Of a DNA stretch of 64,000 bases, positions 57,004 to 64,000 are shown in pieces. The notes beneath the pieces are model-generated. The model ran no database searches, had not been told where the DNA came from, and worked only from the letters and a program-made list of their open reading frames with translations. Numbering within the stretch: the stretch's first letter is position 1; every line of letters starts with the position of its first letter. Both the position numbers and the translations under genes were made by a program. The stretch comes from Nilaparvata lugens (Eukaryota > Arthropoda > Insecta > Hemiptera > Delphacidae), in assembly GCF_014356525.2 (NCBI RefSeq), contig NC_052507.1:44115687-44179686 (forward strand), given 5' to 3'.

Positions 57004-57600
57004 ATAAATAGATAAATAAATAAATATCTTTATTGTCACAGAATGTTTACACATTATAGACAACGTCATGTTTGGTAACTCTAGTAAATAATACAAGGCA
57101 AACATGAGCCTGCAACAACAATCACACAAAGTCAATTTTACAAAGTTCAATACAATCTATTACACTCTAAATTAGGTATCAATTATATTTCCCAATCACT
57201 TATCAACTACTTATATATCATTTATCATATTAATTATATATAAATTTTCCAGTTTATAGAAAAATAGTCGGCTATTTTATATGGGGTTTCTCCTATTAAA
57301 GCTTCCTTCACTTTCAACTTAAAAGCACTTTTACATAAAGATCTTATAGTGGCAGGCAAATAATTATAAAGTTTCACCGCCATATAGGGATTTAGTTTTT
57401 GAGATGCACTGTGCTGATACCTAGGAACTCTTAAGCTATTTTCATTTCTTGTTGCATAATTATGGTGGTGTCTATTAACATCAAATTTTTCAATGTTAAA
57501 ATGTACATATACAACTGTGAAATAAATATAGAGAGCTGGGAATGTCATCACTCTCATTTTTTTAAACCGGTATGTTGGTAGTGAGGTCACGTGGGGTTGC
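57004..57600 (-). pseudogene. LINE ORF2 C-terminal fragment with 3' tail
   Basis: The minus frame 57590-57234 reads FPALYIYFTVVYVHFN, YATRNENSLRVPRYQHSASQ and KLNPYMAVKLYNYLPATIRS, a Jockey/CR1-like C-terminal block. The 3' UTR runs down to an AAATAAATAGATAAATAAAT-type tail near 57003-57030, right at the end of duplication copy 1. Confidence 0.8.
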
Positions 57601-58192
57601 CTTTGGTCTATTTGCGTTTTCTCTGTCGTTAAGATCGTTCGTACTATTATGATGCGGCGCTTCCTAACAAGATGGCGGATTTTAGCGTCAGGGTACTAGC
57701 CAAGTTTCCATACTCTATATCAATGGTATGTAACTATACTGTTATAGTACTATGTATGTAGGCTGCTATGGTAAGCTTAGTTGAAGAGAAAGTTAAAGTG
57801 CCACATAAATTCTTACCTGAAATGTTTAATTATTATTTTGTTTTCAATATAAGTTTACTTTCACAGCATATGCTGGAAGTTTTACAGTCTGCTGTTTCAC
57901 TTTAGAAATGTTTATTTGAAAATGTATACAGTCTGATTTCGATTACAAATGAAAATGGTTTGAAGCAAACGAACATTTTCTTTGTTCCTGACTGTAAACA
58001 TTACAGTGAAAAGGCAGGCTACATACTATTTGTTTAGATTTCCTGAAAATCCCAAGGTCTAGCTCGCCTCTATAAGTTCTGTACTACATTTTTAAAAAAA
58101 CCAAACAATCTATCAATTTTTGATTTGAAATACACCATGTTTGGTTTTTCGTATGGCGTATATCTTACAGTACCTCTATTATACGCTCATAT
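57601..58192. other. Intergenic stretch with possible THAP-like remnant
   Basis: Near 57960-58060 the + strand reads TNIFFVPDCKHYSEKAGYIL and, after a frameshift, FRFPENPK. A Cys followed by FP resembles part of a THAP zinc finger, which occurs in P-element-like transposases. Only one Cys is seen, so this is weak. Confidence 0.2.
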
Positions 58193-58418
58193 GGTCCGCC
58201 GCAAAGTAGACCCATGCTAATCCACGAAAAGCAACCCACGCCGTGGGATGTTTTGTAAACCATTGATATAGAATTATTCATAATCAATCAGCTGACAAGT
58301 GGATTATTCATTGCATGTATTACACAGATGTCTGGAGAAGCCTAGCAATGGTTTACAAAACATCCCACGGCGTGGGTTACTTTTCGTGGATTAGCATGGG
58401 TTTACTTTGCGGTGGACC
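58193..58418. repeat. Long hairpin: 73-bp arms, 80-bp loop
   Basis: 58193-58265 and 58346-58418 are near-perfect inverted repeats from GGTCCGCCGCAAAGTAGACC through CCCACGCCGTGGGATGTTTT to the tip AAACCATTG. CCCACGCCGTGGG inside the arm is itself palindromic. It directly precedes duplication copy 2. Confidence 0.9.
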
Positions 58419-58429
58419 TCTTGTAACTC

Positions 58430-60722
58430 TTTGGCTCTTATGGAAAAATACATTACACAGTCTCAATTTCTATTTTATTCCTTTATTGTATGTCTTATTC
58501 CATGGAAGCGTTATTTTTCCTTTATTAAGCAGTTCATTGTTAACTTTTTGAGAGCAAAAATAATGAAATAGGTTGAATATGAATAAAGAAAAGATTTTTT
58601 TCATTTGTGACTGCAGTAGTTTTAGTATTGTCAACTTTTCACAAGCAAGGGAATAACTTTGGGCCAGATTTCAGAGAAGTGTATCATCTATTAATTCTTA
58701 TTTAATCAACAAGGACAAAATAATATATAAACTGTCATGAAATGATTGGGAATGAAAGAACAGGCTCATAGTCCATATTATTCCAATCCCAAATTTTGTT
58801 TGTACACAGTCCAAAGGAGGGCTGTGCTTAATTGAAACTATTAAACACAGTCTTATGTTTATTTTGATAGGATATACCATTGTTTTTTGGATTATATGAT
58901 TTATTGTTATTGTTGAAAGAAAGATTTATGATTCATTGTTTAAGGAAATATCTCAATTTAATAATATAGGCCTACTTACAGCAGGCTATGAATGTGGAAT
59001 TATGTAGGTGTGCATTGGTGTAATTTCGAATCATGTAAGAGTGGGAGTTTCAGAAATGAAGCAAATAACGAAGGAACATTTTATTATATTATATGACTAT
59101 GATAAGCAAACAGTAAAATATGCTACATAATTACCAGAGTAAAATGAACAATTTGAAATTAAAAGGTTTCAAAAATTAATTACAATTCAGCTGATAAAAA
59201 TCTCATATTTTTCACAATAAAAGTAGATAAATAAAATGAATTATGTGGACTCATGATGATTCAATAACACAGGATTATTGAATATGTAATGATAGCAATA
59301 TACTAGGAATTCTGATAACATTTCAAATCATGTAAGTGTGGGAGTTTCAGAAATGATGCAAAGAAATCTATGAAGAAACATTTATATTAATTGTATTATA
59401 ATTATTACCATATGATAAGCAAACAGTAGAATATATGCTAAATAATTATTCCATTGTTAATTGAACGATTATTCATTTGAAACGTAAAGGTTTCAAAAAA
59501 TAAACACAATTCAGCTGATAGGAATATCATATATTTTTCAAAATAAAAGTAGGTACCTAAAATAAAATTTATTTATTATGTCATCTCATGATAATAACAC
59601 AGAATTATTAATAATTTGTTTTTATTCTTTTTTGAATAAGGATTAATTTGTTCTTCAACTATGATTCTTTATTTTAGATGCTATAAAAAAGGTCTAAATT
59701 TTCAATTAGCATAGAAACTATCACCGTATACTAGGAATAAAACCAAATTTGTTGTTTTATTGATGTGACAACGTCTTATAAATTGGTTTGCTGGGTGACA
59801 CTTCAAGAAACTGCATTACGTTCCCACGTTATGCACTCACAATGAGAGCGAGTGAGAGCGTTCATTTCAGTTCACGGTCGTCTGGAAAGAGCACGAATAG
59901 GAGCATTGGCGAGCAACGCAGCAGCAAGGCCAGCAACCCGAAGGCATTCACCTGGAGAGAGAGTGAAACGGAGCAATCTCCTGCGACTGCGCCACTACTT
60001 AGTGAATAGGTTATGTGAATAAGTATAAGTGAATAGGTATAAGTGTAAGTATAATAGGTATAAGTGAATAGGTTATGTTGTAGTAATCACAATGTTGTGG
60101 TAGTTTTCAATCACAAAAGTAGTATAAATCGTTTCTCAGCCAATAATAATTTGTTTAACTTGAAAAAATGAGCACGACTTGCTATGTAAAAAATTGAATC
60201 GAGCACAGTTAGCCCGCCTAAGAGCGAGAGAGACAGAGTGATTTTGTTGAGGATGTGTGAAGGTAAAAATAAAATTTTGTTAATATGGAATTTAGTGCGA
60301 GATTCTTTGTATAAATTAATGTTTTAAATATAATTCTTTGTATAAATAAATGTTTTAAATTGTTACTATTATTTCATCCTTCTTCCTACTATAGGAATGA
60401 ATATTCACATTAAAATTATTTTACCACTCAAAGTCGTTGTCACTTAAAACTTTCGCCCATATACCAACTTTACAGGCAACTATTTTTTTTGGTCAAATAA
60501 ACTGATCAATATAGAAACAAATATTGGGAATGTATGTAAAACGAAAAGGTTTCTTCAAATTAATTAATAGACTAAAAATGTTTGACTTAACTGTGAATTG
60601 GTATTTTATTTCCTTTAACATGCCCATTCTTGCATCCAAATGCAACACAATACATCACCATTTCTCGGTCGTATTTTCATTCAATTCTACGCATTCTATG
60701 ACAAATACATCACAATATTCAA
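58430..60722 (+). repeat. Segmental duplication, copy 2
   Basis: Direct copy of 55430-57003, with an additional internal tandem duplication of about 300 bp (59040-59230 against 59330-59550, both with GTGGGAGTTTCAGAAATGA and CAATTCAGCTGATA) and a 0.7-kb insert at about 59761-60484. Confidence 0.85.
59761..60484. mobile_element. ~0.72-kb insert in duplication copy 2
   Basis: Begins TGATGTGACAACGTCTTATA and interrupts sequence continuous in copy 1 at about 56768. It contains (AGCGAG)-rich sequence and short TAAGTGAATAGGTAT tandem repeats at 60005-60080. The 73-residue Ser/Arg-rich open frame at 59788-60009 is probably not a gene. Confidence 0.6.
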
Positions 60723-61216
60723 GAGAAAAGGTTGTGATCTAATACTGATAGCCCTAATACTCATTCAAATCCGTTTCTCAACTTTAAAAATGAATATCAT
60801 ACTCAAGAGCTGCAACAACATGCTCAAATGTATGAGTAAGAGAGAGAAGGGAATCCCACACAGTAGGCCTGTCTCACTCACTCCGCCTTACACACTTTTG
60901 GCTGTAACTTAGCATTGGACAGCCCGTTCCAGTTAGTATAGAGTTCACTGGCTAAAATATAGTAAACCATAGAGCGGCTGTTGGTGTGCTTTCAGCGCTC
61001 TCAATGTGTTACACGGCGAACTAAGGGCAGCCATGACAGAGAGATGCAAGAAGAGCCTCTATTGCCAGTCTGCCACTGCAGGAATAGGTGTGTTTTCGAG
61101 AATTAAATTGGTTTCTATGACTAATTATTATATTTATGATGATGATAGTATTGCAAACTTGACTGGTATGAACTATAGACATCAGCTTATATTATATGAT
61201 TATGTTAGGCCGGTAT
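60723..61216. other. Intergenic, nothing recognised
   Basis: Two overlapping open frames of 71-90 residues show no family features. Confidence 0.4.
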
Positions 61217-61431
61217 TATAGTGAGGTCCATGTTATAATGACAGTATAATCAACTTTGGTGTTGCTATCCTTGTCTATCATTTGACAAAGCAGGTAGTAC
61301 TATCCTTTTCTTGCTCCGCAACGATGCCAAATCTGTTTTTGACAATGAAGAAAGATAATTAAGCAAGGCAGAGAATCGGCAACGCTGTTCTCCCATCTTA
61401 ATCCACTGTCATTATAACGTAGATCTCACTA
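61217..61431. mobile_element. ~215-bp MITE with TATAGTGAGGTCC ends
   Basis: Terminal inverted repeats TATAGTGAGGTCCATGTTAT and its imperfect complement at the right end. It is the uninterrupted relative of the MITE at 48873-49709, in the opposite orientation. Confidence 0.8.
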
Positions 61432-63509
61432 AAGATAGTAATGTTATTAGACGGTAACATGAAAAAAGAAGAAAATATGATTTCTTACAACTTATTTCAT
61501 ATGATCTGCATATTACAGAAATATTACCGTCTAATACTGGCCTTAGTTTGTTATTTTTTTTGACCATCATACTTTGCCTTCTTGTTTTGAACTTAGAGAT
61601 AATGTAGAAAAGTACCGCAAGCTGGTATCAAAGAAACGTCTTCATAAACAACTAGTTTTTTGAATTCCCTAATCAAAATAGCATAAAAAAATCATAATTT
61701 TGCAGTCACGGTATGGCATTTCAACTTAGTAGAGCACTTGTACGTCTAAGCAGTATTAACACTGTAACTTGGGCTACATTAATTTCACCAAGGCTTCAAG
61801 AAAAGCAATTCCAACAATGAATTTTATGGATGCATAACAACTGTAATACATATATTTAAAATGCTCAATGGAAATTCAATGTAGTATTTATTAAATATAA
61901 CTGATTTGTGATAAAGTTTTAGTTTTACTTTTAAAGAATAAAGAGTTGACGAGGGAAAACTCACAAAGAAAACGATTTCACATACCGACTGCGTTTTTAA
62001 TCACCATGAAAGTGCTACCACCATAGTTGTTCAAACACATTACAATAGAAATAATACAAAATATAGTTTTACATGAATTATTATATTCCAACACTCCTCC
62101 TTGATGTCAAAATGTTTTAACAAAAAATCAGTTTACATCTAAATTGTTATTTCTTAAATGATAATAAAGATTTTAATCAGAATTACTTGTTAGAAAGTCA
62201 TCACTTGTATTACTTGTTTTACATAGTCACCAACATATTATCTTTAAACTTCGAAAATTTGTTCCCCAACAATGGTTTAGTACCTAAATATGTCAGCTAG
62301 CTGTTTTTCTGAACAACAATATTTTATTTAAAACATGCCTGTAAAATCTGACAAAGCATTTATTAGAACGGTTCCACCTTGTTACTCGTTCCGTTACTAC
62401 GTAGACATCATGTCGTCATTTTGTCCGTCTGCGCTGTCCAGTGACGCCACAGTCAAGGTTCCACGTCACTGCCCCAATCAAGTTGGTTTTCTATATTATT
62501 CATTGTATTATTTGTCGTTTCAATTTTAATATTTGTATTATTCAATTTTTTGGAATTTATTTTGTCTGTTAGGCATCTTACTTTCTAGATATTTGCTACT
62601 TTTTCACCAAACGTTTGTAAACGTTTTACGTACGTGGCTGACATTTCTGCCTTCCTTTTTGTTGCTAGCGCCTTTAGCTAGCCTTTTGTTTTTCAATGGT
62701 TCCTAGTCGGAGAGTGCACTTTCGCTCCCGGTCTAAACCTTTCATCCAAATTCATCTAGTTTACAGAACGTTTTTAAAAGTGAATTATTCCTTCAAATTA
62801 ATTTGTTTACTCTATTCTTCAATTGTGATTCAATTATTCATCAATTGATGCACATATTTACGCTGATAAACTTTGTCAAGATCACAACCTCGTGTTGGCG
62901 TCTATCACCATTTTTCTAACAATTGACTTCACCTCTTGAAACTCAAGCTTTCAATTTCATCATCTCTACCGTTTGGAAATCAATCTAAAAATTCCACAAC
63001 TCGAAATTCGGATTATTTGTTTGGAATTCTACATGCTCCTGCTCACATTTCCACTGGGGGATTTGCCTACTGTGTTGGGACGCTTCCATTCTTGTCATCG
63101 CATGGCCAGATCACATCGTCGCTTGCTGATGTCCTGTTCTTTTGGGTACCGTGGATTCCTTGCCTGTCTGCCTGGCTGCATCTCTTCTTAAATTTTATTC
63201 AGGTTACATAAATCATTTTAATCAACTTTCATTTACGCATGTATTACATAACTGTTAATGAAAATACTACAGCGTGTCGATGCTGGACCACGTTGTTCTC
63301 TATTTCTAATTCAAACATTTTAATGTGCATTCATATGATTTTTGTAGCTATCATTCAACTTTTTTTCGGCAATTAAAAACATTTAATTGTCCATACCTTT
63401 AGCAATCGAGCCTATCCTCATGAATTCAATATGCTACAGCGCATGTCTCATTGAGAGCACTGTCCTACATAACGTCAAGGTTATAATATGTACTTCATTC
63501 AATTTTGTT
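61432..63509. other. Intergenic, unassigned
   Basis: About 2 kb without a supported gene. Open frames at 62335-62529 and 62936-63211 show no family features that I recognise. Composition from 62370 to 63200 is somewhat less AT-rich, so an unknown element or exon cannot be excluded. Confidence 0.35.
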
Positions 63510-64000
63510 GATAGCTACCCTTGGCTTGCAAGCATATTCTCATATTTGAGTTGTTCAATTGATGTCTAACTTGACATTCAATTCATTGAAGGCCTATGTC
63601 GTCTGTATTGATAGCTACCCTTGGCTTGCAAGCGTATTCTCATATTTGAGTTGTTCTATTGATGTCTAACTTGACATTTAATTCACTGGATGCCTATGCC
63701 GCCTATATTAATGTATTCTATATTAACAATTATTTCATTGTATTTGATAGCTACCCTTGGCTTGCAAGCGTATTCTCATATTTGAGTTGTTCAATTGATG
63801 TCTAACTTGACATTTAATTCATTGAAGGCCTATGTCGCCTGTATTGATAGCTACCCTTGGCTTGCAAGCGTATTCTCATATTTGAGTTGTTCTATTGATG
63901 TCTAACTTGACATTTAATTCACTGAAGGCCTATGCCGCCTATATTAATGTATTCTATATTAACAATTATTTCATTGTATTTGACAGCTACCTTTAGCTCA
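63510..64000 (+). repeat. Satellite array with 236-bp higher-order period (100 + 136)
   Basis: Units begin GATAGCTACCCTTGGCTTGC at 63510, 63610, 63746 and 63846, with a variant start GACAGCTACC at 63982. Spacings alternate 100, 136, 100, 136. The 136-bp unit has an extra segment containing ATTAATGTATTCTATATTAA. Unit types also differ at fixed sites (TTCAATTG against TTCTATTG; CTATGTCG against CTATGCCG). The array continues past the window. Confidence 0.95.

Noticed and set aside
59788..60009. 73-residue Ser/Arg-rich open frame
   Set aside because: Lies inside a recent insertion, low complexity, no family features.
62936..63211. Two overlapping open frames with hydrophobic stretches
   Set aside because: Neither has a recognisable domain, splice context or supporting neighbour; may be chance.

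Overview
This is a eukaryotic nuclear genome window, most likely from an insect and probably a planthopper-like hemipteran. The sequence is AT-rich. It has one host gene with small exons, GT-AG introns and an AATAAA polyadenylation signal. The rest is crowded with non-LTR retrotransposons, a Penelope-like element and many foldback (palindromic) elements. The hemipteran assignment rests on the look of several GC-rich short repeats and is an inference, not a proof.

The only host gene I can support is the mitochondrial 2-oxoglutarate dehydrogenase E2 subunit (dihydrolipoyllysine succinyltransferase, DLST). It lies on the + strand from at least 23121 to 52883. I could trace eleven exons that join in one open frame: 23121-23157, 27407-27458, 29807-29877, 31596-31670, 33015-33070, 34471-34576, 37681-37925, 39880-40031, 45702-45900, 51166-51417 and 52749-52883. 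Together they encode 459 residues and a stop, but no initiator Met, so exon 1 was not found. The protein has a basic, Ser/Arg-rich N-terminus, a lipoyl domain, a long Pro/Ala linker without an E3-binding domain, and the succinyltransferase domain ending in the DHRLIDG active-site motif.

Region 1-18.4 kb is transposon-derived. It contains two near-identical pairs of inverted segments: 1-2236 with 11678-13953, and 2337-5705 with 14059-17448. These sit around a 100-N gap at 2237-2336. The right-hand copy is a nearly complete minus-strand non-LTR element (LINE-A) with an SGNH-esterase-like ORF1, endonuclease and reverse transcriptase. Both copies are interrupted by the same 927-bp mariner-derived foldback element. 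Between the arms lie an in-frame fusion of two different LINE reverse transcriptases (LINE-B and LINE-C, 6423-8273) and a 1.3-kb palindromic element (9175-10516).

Region 18.6-26.7 kb holds the 3' part of a Penelope-like element with a GIY-YIG endonuclease, then two partial LINE-C copies on either side of the first recognised DLST exon. Most of the other DLST introns are built from insertions. The intron at 45901-51165 is a nested stack: a palindromic element is split by a second inverted-repeat element, which holds GC-rich tandem repeats, a head-to-head pair of Penelope 3' ends, and a MITE that is itself split by an RTE-like LINE fragment.

Region 52.9-64 kb is downstream intergenic DNA. It has foldback MITEs, a direct segmental duplication (about 55.4-57.0 kb and 58.4-60.7 kb) whose copies carry different insertions, and at the right edge a satellite with a 100 + 136 = 236-bp higher-order period that runs out of the window.
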